From the NCBI RefSeq assembly GCF_020172665.1, contig NZ_CP083985.1, positions 2,656,123 to 2,720,122 on the forward strand: DNA of 64,000 bases. Direction: 5' to 3'. Positions 44,615-55,763 of the stretch are shown one piece after another. This DNA is from [Mycobacterium] zoologicum. GTDB taxonomy: Bacteria > Actinomycetota > Actinomycetes > Mycobacteriales > Mycobacteriaceae. The notes beneath the pieces were generated by a model that worked only from the letters and a program-made list of their open reading frames with translations, did not search any database and was not told where the DNA came from. The translations under genes and the position numbers were made by a program. Numbering within the stretch: the stretch's first letter is position 1; every line of letters starts with the position of its first letter.

Positions 44615-46186
44615 ATGAGTCGGCACACCGGATTCGCCACGATCGCGCTCGCGGCCTTCTTGCCGGTGGCGGTGACGTTGGCCGGCTGCGCCCCCGGCCT
44701 GGCGGCCGACCCACGCTTTGCCACCAACTCGGACGCCCGGCCGCAGGGACAGCCCGAATCCACCTCGGACCAGGCCGGGCCGCCGCCGATCGAGGCCCCC
44801 AAGAACGACCTGGGCTGGCGTGACTGCACGGCACGGCTGTTCGGTGACGCCGCGGTCCCCGCCACCCCGGGAGTTCGGCTGGACTGTTCGAGCTATGACG
44901 CCGACGTCGACCCACTCGGCGGGGGTTCCGCGGCGATCAGCATCGGCGTGGTGCGGGCCCGATCGGTGCAGACCCCGCCCGACGCCGGGCCGATCGTGTT
45001 CACCACCGGCTGGGACATGCCGTCGTCGCAGCAGCTCCCGGTCTGGCTGGCCCGGTCCGGCGCGGACGTGCTCAAGAGCCACCCGATCCTGGCCGTGGAC
45101 CGGCGCGGTACCGGGCTGTCGAGCCCGGTCGACTGCCGCAACCGCGCACAGCGCGACACGATGTGGAACCAGGCGCAGTTCTCTCCCGGCGACGACCCGG
45201 TCGCCAACCTGGGCACCGTCGTGATCGAGGCCACCACCGACTGCACCGACGCCATCTCGCCCGGCGAATCGTCCTACGACAACATCCACGCCGCCACCGA
45301 CCTGGAACGACTGCGCAGCATCTTCGACGTTCCGGCACTGGCGCTGATGGGGATCGGCAACGGCGCCCAGATCGCGCTCGCCTACGCCGGCTCCCACCCC
45401 GGCAAGGTGGCCCGGCTCGCGCTGGATTCACCGATTGCGCTGGGGGTGGCCGCCGAAGCCGCGGCCGAGCAGCGGATCAAGGGCCAGGAGGCGGCCTTCG
45501 AGGCCTTCACCGCCCAGTGCATCGCGATCAACTGCCCGCTGGCGCCCGACCCGAAGGGTGGGATCAACGCGGTCCTGGACTCCGCGCGGTCGGCACACAG
45601 TCCGGGCGGGCCGTCGGCGGCCGCGGTCACCCAGGCCATCGTCACCGCGCTGGGTTACCCCAGCGGAGACCGGGTCAGCAACACCAATGAACTGGGCAAA
45701 GCCCTGGCGGCGGCGAATTCCGGCGACGCGAACCTGCTGAACAACCTCATCAACCGCGCGCAGGGCACGGTCGGCACCGACGGCCACTTCGTCAACGCGT
45801 GCGCCGACGCCCTCAACCGGCCCACCCCCGACCGGATCCGCGAACTGGTGGTCGCCTGGGGCAAGCTCTACCCGCAGTTCGGCGTGGTCGGCGCACTCGA
45901 CATGGCGCAGTGCCTGAGCTGGCCCAGCAGCAGCGCCCCGGAGCTGCCGAAGGACCTCAAGATCGACGTGCTGCTGCTCGGGGCGCAGAACGATCCGATC
46001 GTCGGCGAGGAGGGCGTGGCGGCCACCGCGGCAGCGGTCATCAACGCCGGGACCACCAGCAAGCGGGTGATGTGGCAGGGCACCGGGCACGGCGCGGCGG
46101 TGTACTCCGCGTGCACCCTGACACCGTTGATCGGCTATCTCGACAGCGGGAAACTTCCCGACACCGACGTCTTCTGCCCGGCCTGA
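44615..46186 (+). CDS. Lipoprotein alpha/beta-hydrolase (Rv2672-like) with altered nucleophile
   Basis: The 523-residue protein has a lipoprotein signal with a perfect lipobox (LAGC, Cys25), so it is anchored outside the membrane. It has the Tap/SCO-tripeptidyl-hydrolase layout: VDRRGTGLSSPVDC, the elbow strand, a lid, then a C-terminal Asp/His region (GAQNDPIV; GTGHGAAV). At the elbow where GxSxG is expected it reads GIGNG, with Asn249 in place of serine. It may be inactive as a serine hydrolase. ATG 44615 is preferred over a GTG six bases upstream. Confidence 0.83.
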   Translation: MSRHTGFATIALAAFLPVAVTLAGCAPGLAADPRFATNSDARPQGQPESTSDQAGPPPIEAPKNDLGWRDCTARLFGDAAVPATPGVRLDCSSYDADVDPLGGGSAAISIGVVRARSVQTPPDAGPIVFTTGWDMPSSQQLPVWLARSGADVLKSHPILAVDRRGTGLSSPVDCRNRAQRDTMWNQAQFSPGDDPVANLGTVVIEATTDCTDAISPGESSYDNIHAATDLERLRSIFDVPALALMGIGNGAQIALAYAGSHPGKVARLALDSPIALGVAAEAAAEQRIKGQEAAFEAFTAQCIAINCPLAPDPKGGINAVLDSARSAHSPGGPSAAAVTQAIVTALGYPSGDRVSNTNELGKALAAANSGDANLLNNLINRAQGTVGTDGHFVNACADALNRPTPDRIRELVVAWGKLYPQFGVVGALDMAQCLSWPSSSAPELPKDLKIDVLLLGAQNDPIVGEEGVAATAAAVINAGTTSKRVMWQGTGHGAAVYSACTLTPLIGYLDSGKLPDTDVFCPA

Positions 46187-46196
46187 TATCGCCTCG

Positions 46197-47507
46197 GTGT
46201 ACGGTGCGCAGGTGAGCGCAGCCGACTCCATTGCAAACCGGGTGAGCACCGCACTATCGGCCGCCTTCCGGCCGCCCACCAGCGCACCGAGCACCGCGAC
46301 CGTGCTGCGTTCGGTGCTGTGGCCGGTGGCCATCATGTCGCTGATCCACCGCGCGGTGGTGCTTCCGCTGAACGGCAACATCACCGACGACTTCAAGCCG
46401 GTGTACCGGGCGGTGCTGAACTTCCGCCACGGCCTGGACATCTACAACGAGCATTTCGACTACGTCGACCCGCACTACCTGTACTCCCCCGGCGGCACCC
46501 TGCTGATGTCGCCGTTCGGGTTCCTGCCCGAGACCCTGTCGCGCTACACCTTCATCGCCGCCAACACCGTCGCGATCGTGCTCGCCGCCTATCTGCTGTT
46601 GCGGATGTTCGGATTCGGACTGGGCTCGGTGGCCGCGCCGGCGCTGCTGGCCACCATGTTCCTCACCGAAAGTGTCAGCAGCACACTGGTGTTCACCAAT
46701 ATCAACGGTGTGATCCTGCTGGCCGAGGTGCTGTATCTGTGCTGGCTGCTCGACGCCCGGACCAGCCGGCAGTGGTGGGCCGGGGTGGCGATCGGAGTGA
46801 CCCTGGTGGTCAAGCCGGTGCTGGCACCGCTGCTGCTGCTGCCGCTGCTGAGCCGGCAGTGGCGGCCGTTCGTCGGAGCGATGGCGGTACCGGTGCTGTT
46901 CAACCTGGTGGCATACCCGCTGGCCAGCGACCCGACCAGCTACTTCACCCAGACGGTGCCCTACATCATGGGCACCCGCGACTACTTCAATTCCTCGATC
47001 CTGGGCAACGGGATGTTCTTCGGCCTGCCGCCCGCGCTGATCCTGTTCATGCGGGTGGGCTTCACGCTGCTGGCCGCTGTGAGCCTGTGGCTGCTGTACC
47101 GCTACTACCGCACCCGCGACCCGCGGTTCTGGATGCTGACCTCCTCGGGAGTGCTGCTGACGACGTCGTTCCTGGTGCTGTCGTTGGGCCAGGGCTACTA
47201 CTCGATCGTGCTGTTCCCGTTCCTGATGACGGTGGTGCTGCCGAATTCGGTCCTGCGCAACTGGCCGGCGTGGCTGGGCATCTACGGTTTCATGACCCTG
47301 GACAAGTGGTTGATCTTCCGGTGGATGAATGTCGGCCGGCCGTTGGACTACCTCAAGATCACCTACGGCTGGTCGCTGCTGCTGATCGTGATCACCACCG
47401 TGCTGTGCTACCGCTACCTGGACGCCAAGGAGCAGGGTCGCCTGGATGACGGGATCGATCCCGCGTGGCTGGCCGCCGAGCCGGCGAAGGCTAACGTGGA
47501 GGCATGA
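46197..47507 (+). CDS. aftC: AftC, alpha-(1->3)-arabinofuranosyltransferase
   Basis: AftC places the 3,5-branch points in arabinogalactan and lipoarabinomannan arabinan, using decaprenylphosphoryl arabinose outside the membrane. The 436-residue GT-C protein has about ten transmembrane segments. The conserved DD motif is in the first large loop (NGNITDDFKPVYRAVLNF), and NEHFDYVDPHYLYSPGGT follows. GTG 46197 (MYGAQVSAADS) matches my memory of the M. tuberculosis start. It overlaps msrB by ATGA. Confidence 0.94.
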   Translation: MYGAQVSAADSIANRVSTALSAAFRPPTSAPSTATVLRSVLWPVAIMSLIHRAVVLPLNGNITDDFKPVYRAVLNFRHGLDIYNEHFDYVDPHYLYSPGGTLLMSPFGFLPETLSRYTFIAANTVAIVLAAYLLLRMFGFGLGSVAAPALLATMFLTESVSSTLVFTNINGVILLAEVLYLCWLLDARTSRQWWAGVAIGVTLVVKPVLAPLLLLPLLSRQWRPFVGAMAVPVLFNLVAYPLASDPTSYFTQTVPYIMGTRDYFNSSILGNGMFFGLPPALILFMRVGFTLLAAVSLWLLYRYYRTRDPRFWMLTSSGVLLTTSFLVLSLGQGYYSIVLFPFLMTVVLPNSVLRNWPAWLGIYGFMTLDKWLIFRWMNVGRPLDYLKITYGWSLLLIVITTVLCYRYLDAKEQGRLDDGIDPAWLAAEPAKANVEA

Positions 47508-47911
47508 CCTCTCCCAAGGTGTCGCTCACCGACGACGAGTGGCGCGCGAAGCTGACCCCCGATGAGTTCGCGGTGCTGCGCCGCGCCGGCACCGAGCCGC
47601 CGAACACCGGCGAGTACACCGACACCACCACCGAAGGCGCCTACGAGTGTCGGGCCTGCGGCGCCGAATTGTTCCGCAGCACCGAGAAATTCCACTCGCA
47701 CTGCGGTTGGCCGTCGTTCTTCGACCCGGCGGACTCCGACGCGGTGATCCTGCGCTCCGATGACTCGCTGGGGATGCGCCGCACCGAGGTGCTGTGCGCG
47801 TCCTGCCACAGCCACCTGGGGCACGTCTTCGAAGGCGAGGGCTACCCCACCCCGACCGACCAGCGGTACTGCATAAATTCCATCTGCCTGCGGCTGGTGC
47901 CGGAGTCCTGA
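47504..47911 (+). CDS. msrB: Methionine-R-sulfoxide reductase B
   Basis: Repairs oxidised methionine (R epimer) with thioredoxin. The 135 residues have two CxxC zinc pairs (CRACG, CASCH), the conserved FHSHCGWPSFFDP, GHVFEGEG and the catalytic cysteine in RYCINSICL. It overlaps the aftC end, as Rv2673-Rv2674, and is the last plus-strand gene before a convergent methyltransferase. Confidence 0.96.
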   Translation: MTSPKVSLTDDEWRAKLTPDEFAVLRRAGTEPPNTGEYTDTTTEGAYECRACGAELFRSTEKFHSHCGWPSFFDPADSDAVILRSDDSLGMRRTEVLCASCHSHLGHVFEGEGYPTPTDQRYCINSICLRLVPES

Positions 47912-47913
47912 GA

Positions 47914-48651
47914 TCAGTCGATTCGGGTGGCGTGGATCTCCCAGAACGGGGCGTGCGCCAGTTGGCCGTCCATCAGCGGTTCGATGACCGCCAGTCGATC
48001 GGCGATCGCCCGGATCCGGGGCGGGGCAGCCGGATTCTCCTGCACCTGCGCGGCGAACCGGGCCGCACTGACATTGACCAGGTAGCTGGTCGGCCCCAGA
48101 TAGTCGATCCGCCAGCCGCCTGCCGGTAGCCCGGTCCGCAGCTCCTCGGCCGACATCGCCGGCGGCATGAAGAATCCGTTGATGTTGTAGTCGGCGGCCT
48201 CGATCATGAACAGCCGGGCCCCCGGCCTGGTGGCCCGATGCAGCGCCCGCAGGTAGTGCTGCTGAGCCTGGCCGCCGAAGGTGTTGTAGAACGCGGTGTC
48301 GACCACGGTGTCGAAGCGGTCGGTGAAGCCGTCGAGGGTCTTGGCATCCCCGACCTGGAAGTCCACCGACACCCCGGCCGCCCGTGCGTTGGCGCGGGCA
48401 CGGTCGATGGCCGTCTCCGCCACGTCGACACCGGTTGCGGTGCAACCGTTCTGGGCGAAGTGGATCGCGTGATGTCCCGGGCCGGTGCCGGGGTCGAGCA
48501 CCGCACCCCGGATCGCGCCCAGGGCGACCAGCCGGCGCACCGCCGGTTGCGGTCCGCCGATGTCCCAGGGTGTCGCCGCGGGCAGTCCCTGGGTGGTCAG
48601 ATCGGTGCGGTAGATCTCCTCGAAGCGTTCGGCGTCCGAGCTTCCCGTCAT
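47914..48651 (-). CDS. Class I SAM-dependent methyltransferase (Rv2675c-like)
   Basis: The 245-residue protein has the SAM-binding motif [18 protein letters not shown], with the acidic residue in motif II ([10 protein letters not shown]), and a later [13 protein letters not shown]. No substrate domain is recognisable. It overlaps hemQ by ATGA, so it is the last gene of the heme operon hemE-hemY-hemQ. A role in heme or siroheme chemistry is suggested by position only. Confidence 0.85.
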   Translation of the reverse strand: MTGSSDAERFEEIYRTDLTTQGLPAATPWDIGGPQPAVRRLVALGAIRGAVLDPGTGPGHHAIHFAQNGCTATGVDVAETAIDRARANARAAGVSVDFQVGDAKTLDGFTDRFDTVVDTAFYNTFGGQAQQHYLRALHRATRPGARLFMIEAADYNINGFFMPPAMSAEELRTGLPAGGWRIDYLGPTSYLVNVSAARFAAQVQENPAAPPRIRAIADRLAVIEPLMDGQLAHAPFWEIHATRID

Positions 48652-49349
48652 GGCAGGGAGGCGACCAGCTGCTCGATCTCAACTCGCGGGCCGGTGAAGA
48701 ACGGGGTCTCCTCGCGGGCGTGCAGGCGGGCCTCGGTGTTGCGCAGGTCGCGCATCAGGTCGACGATGCTGTGCAGTTCGGGCGCCTCGAAGGCGAGCAA
48801 CCACTCGTAGTCCCCGAGTGCGAACGCCGGCACGGTGTTGGCGCGGACCTCCTTGTACGGCCGGGCGGCCATCCCGTGCTCATGCAGCATCCGGCGGCGG
48901 TCCTCTTCGGGCAGGACATACCACTCGTGCGAGCGCACGAAGGGGTACAGGCACAGGTAGGCACCCGCCGGTTCACCGGCGATGAACGCCGGGACGTGAC
49001 TCTTGTTGAACTCCGCAGGCCGGTGCAGCCCGACGTTGCTCCAGACCGGGCTGCTGGCCCGGCCCAGCGCGGTGCGCCGGAATTCGGAGTAGGCCGCCTG
49101 CAGGTCCTCGACCCGCTCGGCATGGGTCCAGATCAGGAAATCCGCGTCGGCACGCATGCCCGCGATGTCATAGACACCGCGGACCACCACGCCGCGCTCC
49201 TCCTGCTGCTTGAGGAAGGTAGCGGCCTGGTCGGCCACCTCGGAACGGCTGATCGTGCCGTCATCGAGCACTCCAGGACGAACCGAGAACACCGAGAACA
49301 TCACGTAGCGGATGGTGGAATTCAACTTGTCATAATCGAGGTGCGCCAT
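48648..49349 (-). CDS. hemQ: HemQ (ChdC), coproheme decarboxylase
   Basis: Last enzyme of the coproporphyrin-dependent heme route of actinobacteria. It decarboxylates coproheme to heme b with hydrogen peroxide. The 233-residue chlorite-dismutase-fold protein shows YVMFSVFSV, the substrate-side tyrosine region ([19 protein letters not shown]) with the proximal histidine, and [18 protein letters not shown]. The start is ATG 49349 ([11 protein letters not shown]). It matches Rv2676c and is in an operon with hemY and hemE. Confidence 0.94.
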   Translation of the reverse strand: MAHLDYDKLNSTIRYVMFSVFSVRPGVLDDGTISRSEVADQAATFLKQQEERGVVVRGVYDIAGMRADADFLIWTHAERVEDLQAAYSEFRRTALGRASSPVWSNVGLHRPAEFNKSHVPAFIAGEPAGAYLCLYPFVRSHEWYVLPEEDRRRMLHEHGMAARPYKEVRANTVPAFALGDYEWLLAFEAPELHSIVDLMRDLRNTEARLHAREETPFFTGPRVEIEQLVASLP

Positions 49350-49384
49350 GGCCCATATGCTGCCACGGGTCGTCGTAAAAGGCT

Positions 49385-50746
49385 CTAGGGCGCCGGGGTG
49401 GCACTTATCACGGCCGCCACCGCCCGATCGGCCGCCGCGATGCACGCCGGCACCCCGATACCGTCCAGGAAGTTTCCCGCCACGGCCACCGTCGGAGGCA
49501 GTCCGGCCCGCAGCGTGGTGGCCAGCGCCGCATGCCCGGAGCGGTATTGCGGCATCGCCGCAGGCCAGCGCTGCACCCGCACCTCGACCGGATCCACCAC
49601 GACCCCGAAGACGGCTTCGATGTCCTGCACCGACCAGGTGACCAGCTGGCCGTCAGAGGCCCGGATGCGGGAGTCGCCGAACCGGCCGAACGACAGCCGC
49701 AGCAACTCCACCTTGCCGCCGTGGCCCCAGCTGCCCCACTTGCGCGAGGTCAGAGTCATCGCCTTGGCGTGCAACCGCTCCCCGGTGGCGACCAGAACCC
49801 CGGAGTTGTCCGGCAACGCCGCCCCGGCGGGCACCGCCATCGCCACCACCACCGACGACGCATGGTCGATCCGGCTGGCCGCTGCCGCGGCGACGGGCGC
49901 GAACCCGGTCGCGACCCGTGCCAGCACATGGGCCGGCACGGCCATCACCACCCGGTCGGCACGATGGACGCCGCCGGCCGAATCGCGTAGCTGCCAGCCG
50001 TCGCCCACCGGGTCGATCTGCGTCACCGCCGACTGGATCCAACGCAGTCCGCTGCTGCGCGCCAGGGCGTCGATCAGCACCTGGTAACCACCGTCGATGG
50101 CGCCGAACACCGGTGCGCTGCTGGTCGCCGGCAGGGCCCGCCGCACCGCCTCGGTGAGGTTGGGGGCGCCGGCGTCCAACGCGGTGGCCAGGCCGGGCAC
50201 CGCCGAGCGCAGCCCTACGGTGGCCGCCGATCCCGCGTACACCCCGCCTATCAACGGATCGACCGAATGAGCCACCACCTGCTCGCCGAACCGGTCGGCG
50301 ACCAACGCACCCAGCGCCGGGTCGCTGCCCGGTTCGAACTCCAGCGGCCGGCCGGGTTCGGCGGCGATGCGGGTCAGCGTCTCGTCGTCGACCAGGCCGG
50401 TCATCGATTCCGGTGACGCCGGAATGCCGCTCAGCGTGCCCGGCGGCAACCGGTGTAGCAGCCGACGGCTGTAGAGCAGTGGTCGCACCCCGGTGGTGCT
50501 GCGCTGCCGATCGGCCAGGCCGAGCTCCGCCAGCAGAGCGGGCACTTCGGGTCGGCGCGCGATGAACGCCTCGGCACCCACGTCCATCGGGATGCCACCG
50601 AGGCTCTCCGTGCGCAGCACCCCGCCGAGCCGCTCAGCCGGCTCGAAGACGGTGATGTCGACGGCGCCACCGAGCGTCGCACGCAGCCGGTGGGCGGCGG
50701 CCAAACCGGAGATACCGCCTCCGACAACGCAATACGATGCTGTCAC
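49385..50746 (-). CDS. hemY: HemY (CgoX), coproporphyrinogen oxidase
   Basis: FAD enzyme that oxidises coproporphyrinogen III to coproporphyrin III. The FAD dinucleotide motif is right at the start ([18 protein letters not shown]), with [13 protein letters not shown] and the C-terminal [23 protein letters not shown] 50746 overlaps the hemE stop by GTGA and gives 453 residues, the family length; the frame to 50905 has no homology. Rv2677c counterpart. Confidence 0.94.
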   Translation of the reverse strand: MTASYCVVGGGISGLAAAHRLRATLGGAVDITVFEPAERLGGVLRTESLGGIPMDVGAEAFIARRPEVPALLAELGLADRQRSTTGVRPLLYSRRLLHRLPPGTLSGIPASPESMTGLVDDETLTRIAAEPGRPLEFEPGSDPALGALVADRFGEQVVAHSVDPLIGGVYAGSAATVGLRSAVPGLATALDAGAPNLTEAVRRALPATSSAPVFGAIDGGYQVLIDALARSSGLRWIQSAVTQIDPVGDGWQLRDSAGGVHRADRVVMAVPAHVLARVATGFAPVAAAAASRIDHASSVVVAMAVPAGAALPDNSGVLVATGERLHAKAMTLTSRKWGSWGHGGKVELLRLSFGRFGDSRIRASDGQLVTWSVQDIEAVFGVVVDPVEVRVQRWPAAMPQYRSGHAALATTLRAGLPPTVAVAGNFLDGIGVPACIAAADRAVAAVISATPAP

Positions 50747-51792
50747 AACGTATGGACCAACGAGACCAGATCGGTGAGGATGCCGGGGTCGGAGTCTGGT
50801 AGCACGCCGTGCCCGAGGTTGAACACGTGCCCGCTTGCCCCGGCGGCGACCGCAGCCCGGCCGTCGTCGACGACGGCGCGGGCGGCCCGCTCGACCACCG
50901 GCCATCCCGCCAGCAGCACGGCGGGGTCCAGGTTGCCCTGCACTGCGGTGCCGGCGCCGACCCGGGCGGCGGCAGCGGTCAGCGACGTCCGCCAGTCCAC
51001 CCCGACCACAGTGGCACCGGCTTCCGCCATGGCCCCGAGCAACTCGGCGGTCTGGACCCCGAAGTGCGTCATCGGCACATCCCGGTCGGCCAGCGTGGCG
51101 AACACCCGGGAGCTGTGCGGCAGTACGAAGGCGCGGTAGTCGGCCAGCGACAAGGTCCCGGCCCAGGAGTCGAACAGTTGGATGGCGTCCACGCCGTGGT
51201 CGAGCTGCACGGTCAGAAACGCGATGGTCAGGTCGGTGAGCCTGGTCATCAGCTGGTGCCAGTTGTCCGGATCGGCCAGCATCATCGCCTTGGTGCGAGC
51301 ATGGGTGCGGCTGGGCCCACCCTCGACCAGGTAGGACGCCAGGGTGAACGGCGCCCCTGCGAAGCCGATCAGCGGCACCTCGCCGAGCGCGGCTACCAGC
51401 AACGACACCGCTTCGGCAACCGCGGTCACCCGCTGGGGCTCCAACGGCGGGAGCCCGGCGATGTCGGCGGCGGTGCGTACCGGGTCGGCGATCACGGGTC
51501 CGACGTCAGGAACGATGTCCAGGTCCACCCCAGCTGCGCGCAGCGGGACCACGATGTCGGAGAACAGGATGGCGGCGTCGACGTCGTGCCGGCGCACCGG
51601 TTGCAGGGTGATCTCACAGACCAGCTCGGGATCGAAGCAGGCCGACAGCATGCTGTGCTGTGCGCGCAACGCCCGATATTCCGGGAGGGACCTGCCGGCC
51701 TGCCGCATCATCCACACCGGAACACGGCTCGGTGTCCGGCCGGTGGCGGCGTTGAGGTAGGGGGAATCGGGCAGTTCACGACGGGCACTCAT
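50743..51792 (-). CDS. hemE: HemE, uroporphyrinogen decarboxylase
   Basis: Decarboxylates uroporphyrinogen III to coproporphyrinogen III. The invariant [17 protein letters not shown] and [17 protein letters not shown] are present, as is [13 protein letters not shown] start at ATG 51792 ([11 protein letters not shown]), as in M. tuberculosis, giving 349 residues; an ATG at 51810 is also possible. It heads hemE-hemY-hemQ-methyltransferase and is divergent from the DUF3000 gene across 163 bases that must carry both promoters. Confidence 0.95.
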   Translation of the reverse strand: MSARRELPDSPYLNAATGRTPSRVPVWMMRQAGRSLPEYRALRAQHSMLSACFDPELVCEITLQPVRRHDVDAAILFSDIVVPLRAAGVDLDIVPDVGPVIADPVRTAADIAGLPPLEPQRVTAVAEAVSLLVAALGEVPLIGFAGAPFTLASYLVEGGPSRTHARTKAMMLADPDNWHQLMTRLTDLTIAFLTVQLDHGVDAIQLFDSWAGTLSLADYRAFVLPHSSRVFATLADRDVPMTHFGVQTAELLGAMAEAGATVVGVDWRTSLTAAAARVGAGTAVQGNLDPAVLLAGWPVVERAARAVVDDGRAAVAAGASGHVFNLGHGVLPDSDPGILTDLVSLVHTL

Positions 51793-51955
51793 CGTGCTCA
51801 ATGCTGCCATGCCCGGCGAGCCTGTTCACACCGACCGGCGCCGGGGGTTAGCGTGAGGTCAGGCGACCCGCGGCGCTGCGGTGCGCATCAGCATCTGGGG
51901 GTCGGCCGCTGGCTGTCACTGCGACGCACAGCGATGAGTTAAAGGAGCGGCATCC

Positions 51956-52537
51956 GTGACATCAGCCGAGCCTGCCCCCTTTCGTGAAGCGGTGGCGACC
52001 ATGCACGCGGCGACAGTGCGGTCCGAGATCGAACTGGGCCCGATCCGTCCGCCCCAGCGGCTGGCGCCCTACAGCTACGCACTGGGCGCCGAGGTCAAGC
52101 ACCCCGAGACCGACTTCATCCCGGAGGACTCCGACGGCGACGCGTTCGGCAGGCTGATCCTGCTCTACGACCCTGACGGCACCGACGCCTGGGATGGCAC
52201 CATGCGGCTGGTGGCGTTCATCCAGGCCGACCTGGACCACAATGAGGCGATCGATCCACTGTTGCCCGAAGTGGCATGGAGCTGGCTGGTCGAGGCGTTG
52301 GGGGCCCGCACCGAGCACGTCACCGCGCTGGGCGGCACCGTCACCGCGACCACCTCGGTGCGCTACGGCGACATCTCCGGCCCGCCCCGCGGGCACCAGC
52401 TGGAGCTGCGGGCGTCCTGGACGGCGACCACCCCAGAACTGGGGACGCACGTGCAGGCGTTCTGCGAAGTCCTCGAACACGCCGCGGGCCTGCCACCGGT
52501 CGGGATCACCGACCTGAGCTCGCGAACCCGCGTCTGA
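51956..52537 (+). CDS. DUF3000-family protein (Rv2680-like)
   Basis: A 193-residue cytosolic protein conserved in actinobacteria, always next to the RNase D-like gene. It contains RLAPYSYALGAEV, GRLILLYDPDGTDAWDGTMRLVAFIQ (in two conserved strands) and SWTATTPELGTHVQAF. The GTG 51956 start has AAAGGAG upstream. No biochemical function is known. One base separates its stop from the exonuclease start, so the two are cotranslated. Confidence 0.88.
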   Translation: MTSAEPAPFREAVATMHAATVRSEIELGPIRPPQRLAPYSYALGAEVKHPETDFIPEDSDGDAFGRLILLYDPDGTDAWDGTMRLVAFIQADLDHNEAIDPLLPEVAWSWLVEALGARTEHVTALGGTVTATTSVRYGDISGPPRGHQLELRASWTATTPELGTHVQAFCEVLEHAAGLPPVGITDLSSRTRV

Positions 52538-52538
52538 G

Positions 52539-53804
52539 ATGTCAGAGCAGATCACCGAACCGGCACCCGAGGAGTCCGAGGAGCCCGAGCCGACGCCGCT
52601 GCCATGTCCGGCCGACGGGGTACCGGAGGTGTCGGTCACGCCCGCGCAGATCCGCGCCGCCGCCGACCTGCTGTCCGGCGGCCGGGGCCCGTTCGCGGTG
52701 GACGCCGAGCGGGCATCTGGGTTCCGCTACTCGAATCGGGCGTACCTGATCCAGATTCGGCGTGCCGGCGCCGGCACCGTACTGATCGACCCGGTCGACG
52801 CCGGCGAGGACCCGGCAGCACTGCTGCGCCCGGTCGCCGAGGTGCTCGACGACGACGAATGGATTCTGCACGCCGCCGACCAGGATCTGGCCTGCCTGTC
52901 CGACGTCGGCATGTGGCCCAAGGCGCTCTATGACACCGAACTGGCCGGGCGGCTGGCCGGTTTCGACCGGGTCAACCTCGCCGCGATGGTGCAGCGCCTG
53001 CTGGGGCTGGGTCTGGCCAAGGGCCACGGTGCTGCCGACTGGTCGAAACGCCCGCTTCCCCAGGACTGGCTCAACTACGCCGCACTGGACGTCGAGGTGC
53101 TCATCGAACTGCGTCATGCGATTGCCGAGGTGCTGGCGGATCAGGGTAAAACCGACTGGGCGGCACAGGAATTCAATCATCTTCGGGTCACCGACATCGC
53201 CACGTCGACCCGGCGCGACCGGTGGCGCCGCACGTCGGGAATCCACAAGGTGCGTGACCAGCGCGGCCTGGCAGCGGTGCGCGAGCTCTGGCTGGTACGC
53301 GACCAGATCGCCCAGCGCCGCGATATCGCGCCCGGGCGGATCCTGCCCGACTCGGCGATCGTCGCCGCCGCCGTGGCCAACCCCACCACGGTGGAGGACC
53401 TGATCGCGCTGCCGGTGTTCAGCGGGCCCAAGCAGCGGCGCAGCGCGGCCACCTGGCTGGGGGCGCTGGCCGCCGCCCGTGACAATCCGGATCCGCCGGA
53501 GGCCGTCGAGTCCAACACCGGTCCCCCGCCGCCATCGCGCTGGTCACGGCGCAAACCCGAGGCCGCCGCCCGGCTGGAGGCCGCCCGCCTCGCGCTGGGC
53601 GAACTGTCGCAGCAGGTGACGGTGCCGACCGAAAACCTGCTCAGCCCCGACCTGGTGCGCCGTCTGTGCTGGGACTGGAAACCCCCGACCGGCGACGCCG
53701 CGGCCGTGATCGAGGCGTTCCTGATCGACGGCGGCGCCCGGGAATGGCAGCGTGAGCTGACGGTGTCGGTGCTGGCCGCCGCACTCGGCGGCGGCGCGAA
53801 TTAA
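52539..53804 (+). CDS. RNase D-like 3'-5' exonuclease with HRDC domain
   Basis: DEDDy exonuclease acting on RNA 3' ends. Exo I is [11 protein letters not shown], Exo [13 protein letters not shown], and Exo [13 protein letters not shown] with the catalytic tyrosine. An HRDC domain follows (about residues 240-310, [17 protein letters not shown]). The 421 residues fit Rv2681. It is coupled to the DUF3000 gene. Its end overlaps the convergent dxs stop by four bases. Confidence 0.9.
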   Translation: MSEQITEPAPEESEEPEPTPLPCPADGVPEVSVTPAQIRAAADLLSGGRGPFAVDAERASGFRYSNRAYLIQIRRAGAGTVLIDPVDAGEDPAALLRPVAEVLDDDEWILHAADQDLACLSDVGMWPKALYDTELAGRLAGFDRVNLAAMVQRLLGLGLAKGHGAADWSKRPLPQDWLNYAALDVEVLIELRHAIAEVLADQGKTDWAAQEFNHLRVTDIATSTRRDRWRRTSGIHKVRDQRGLAAVRELWLVRDQIAQRRDIAPGRILPDSAIVAAAVANPTTVEDLIALPVFSGPKQRRSAATWLGALAAARDNPDPPEAVESNTGPPPPSRWSRRKPEAAARLEAARLALGELSQQVTVPTENLLSPDLVRRLCWDWKPPTGDAAAVIEAFLIDGGAREWQRELTVSVLAAALGGGAN

Positions 53805-55714
53805 TCCAGCTGCTCGCTGACTTCTTCCACGCAGTTGCAGGCGCCCATCGCCGCGACCCAGCCGGTGACCTGGCGAGCGACGTCCTGCGCGGTCAGGCCG
53901 ACCTCGGCCAGCAGCTCGCCCCGCGAGGCGTGGTCGTAAAAACGTTGCGGCAGACCGATATCGCGGCACGGGACATCGATATCGGCGGCCCGCAGCACCG
54001 CCGACACCGCTGAGCCGACGCCGCCGGCCACCCCGTTGTCCTCGCAGGTGACCACCAGTTTGTGGGCGGCGGCCAGCTCGGTGATCACCGCGGGCACCGG
54101 CAGCACCCAGCGCGGGTCGATCACCGTCACACCGATCCCCTGGTTGCGCAGCCGCTCGGCGACCGCCAGTGCCATCGGCGCGAACGCACCGACCGCGACC
54201 AGCAGCACATCGGCGGGTAGCTCATCGGCCGGCACCGCGAGCACGTCCACCCCGCCGCGCCGCTCGATAGCCGGAATGTCCTCGCCCACATCGCCTTTGG
54301 GGAACCGCAGTGCGGTGGGTCCGTCGTTGACATCCAGTGCCTCGGCCAGTTCCTCGCGCAACCGGGAGCCGTCACGGGGCGCGGCCACCCGCATGCCCGG
54401 CACGATCCCCAGAATCGACAGGTCCCACATGCCGTTGTGGCTGGCGCCGTCCGGCCCGGTGACGCCGGAACGATCCAGCACCAGCGTGACCGGCAGCCTG
54501 TGCAGCGCCACGTCCATCATCACCTGGTCGAAGGCGCGGTTGAGGAACGTCGAGTACACCGCCACCACCGGGTGCAGGCCGCCCATCGCCAGGCCGGCTG
54601 CCGAGGTGACCGCATGCTGCTCGGCGATCCCGACGTCGAACATCCGGTCCGGATAGCGCTGGCCGAACGCCGCAAGCCCGGTCGGGCCGGGCATCGCCGC
54701 GGTGATCGCGACGACGTCGCGGCGCTTGGCGCCGTACTCGATGAGCGCGTCGGAGAACACCGATGTCCAGCCACGTCCCGAGGTCTCGGTGGCGTACCCG
54801 GTCAGCGGGTCGATCACGCCGCAGGCGTGCATCTGCTCGGCCTCGTCGTTCTCGGCGGGGCCGTAACCCTTGCCCTTACGGGTGACCACGTGCACGATCA
54901 CCGGCCCGCCGAAGCCGCGCGCGCGCCGCAGCGCGGACTCCACCGCGGCCTCGTCGTGACCGTCGATCGGGCCCAGATACTTCAGGCCCAGGTCGGTGAA
55001 GAGCGCCTGCGGCGCCAGCGCGTCCTTGAGGCCCGCCTTGAAGCTGTGGATCACCTGGTAGCCCAACTCCCCGACCACCGGCATGCCACGCACCGCAGAG
55101 CGGCCCCGCTCCAGCAGCCGCTCGTAGGCGGGCTGGAGCCGCAACGCGGCCAGGTGGTCGGCGAAGCCTCCGATGGTGGGCGCGTAGCTGCGGCCGTTGT
55201 CGTTGACCACCACCACAACCGGCCGGCGGCCCGCCGCGATGTTGTTCAGCGCCTCCCAGCACATGCCGCCGGTCAGTGCCCCGTCGCCGACGACGGCGAC
55301 GACGTGCCGGTTGCGGTGCCCGGTCAGCTCGAACGCCTTGGCCAGTCCGTCGGCATAGGACAGCGCGGAGCTGGCGTGGCTGGATTCCACCCAGTCGTGA
55401 TCACTCTCGGCGCGCGAGGGATACCCGGACAGCCCACCCTTCTTGCGCAGGGTGCCGAAGTCCGGGGCGCGCCCGGTGAGCATCTTGTGCACATAGGCCT
55501 GGTGCCCGGTGTCGAAGACGATCGGGTCATGCGGCGAGTCGAACACCCGGTGCAGCGCCAGCGTCAGCTCCACCACACCCAGATTGGGCCCCAGATGGCC
55601 CCCGGTGGCGGCGACCTTGTGGATCAGGAACTCACGAATCTCCGCCGCTAGGTCGGTCAACTGCGCCTGTGACAGGTGCTGCAGATCGGCGGGGCCGCGG
55701 ATCCCTTCAAGCAT
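53801..55714 (-). CDS. dxs: 1-deoxy-D-xylulose-5-phosphate synthase
   Basis: First enzyme of the MEP isoprenoid pathway, joining pyruvate and glyceraldehyde 3-phosphate with thiamine diphosphate. The 637 residues include [16 protein letters not shown], the thiamine motif GDGALTGG...NDN, and the transketolase pyrimidine-binding segment ([20 protein letters not shown]). It is full length and matches Rv2682c. It is monocistronic between convergent RNase D and a divergent CBS-domain gene. Confidence 0.96.
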   Translation of the reverse strand: MLEGIRGPADLQHLSQAQLTDLAAEIREFLIHKVAATGGHLGPNLGVVELTLALHRVFDSPHDPIVFDTGHQAYVHKMLTGRAPDFGTLRKKGGLSGYPSRAESDHDWVESSHASSALSYADGLAKAFELTGHRNRHVVAVVGDGALTGGMCWEALNNIAAGRRPVVVVVNDNGRSYAPTIGGFADHLAALRLQPAYERLLERGRSAVRGMPVVGELGYQVIHSFKAGLKDALAPQALFTDLGLKYLGPIDGHDEAAVESALRRARGFGGPVIVHVVTRKGKGYGPAENDEAEQMHACGVIDPLTGYATETSGRGWTSVFSDALIEYGAKRRDVVAITAAMPGPTGLAAFGQRYPDRMFDVGIAEQHAVTSAAGLAMGGLHPVVAVYSTFLNRAFDQVMMDVALHRLPVTLVLDRSGVTGPDGASHNGMWDLSILGIVPGMRVAAPRDGSRLREELAEALDVNDGPTALRFPKGDVGEDIPAIERRGGVDVLAVPADELPADVLLVAVGAFAPMALAVAERLRNQGIGVTVIDPRWVLPVPAVITELAAAHKLVVTCEDNGVAGGVGSAVSAVLRAADIDVPCRDIGLPQRFYDHASRGELLAEVGLTAQDVARQVTGWVAAMGACNCVEEVSEQLD

Positions 55715-55763
55715 CGGCTCAGTCTACGCATGACGGGGAACACGCACCGTATGGTCTTGAGTC

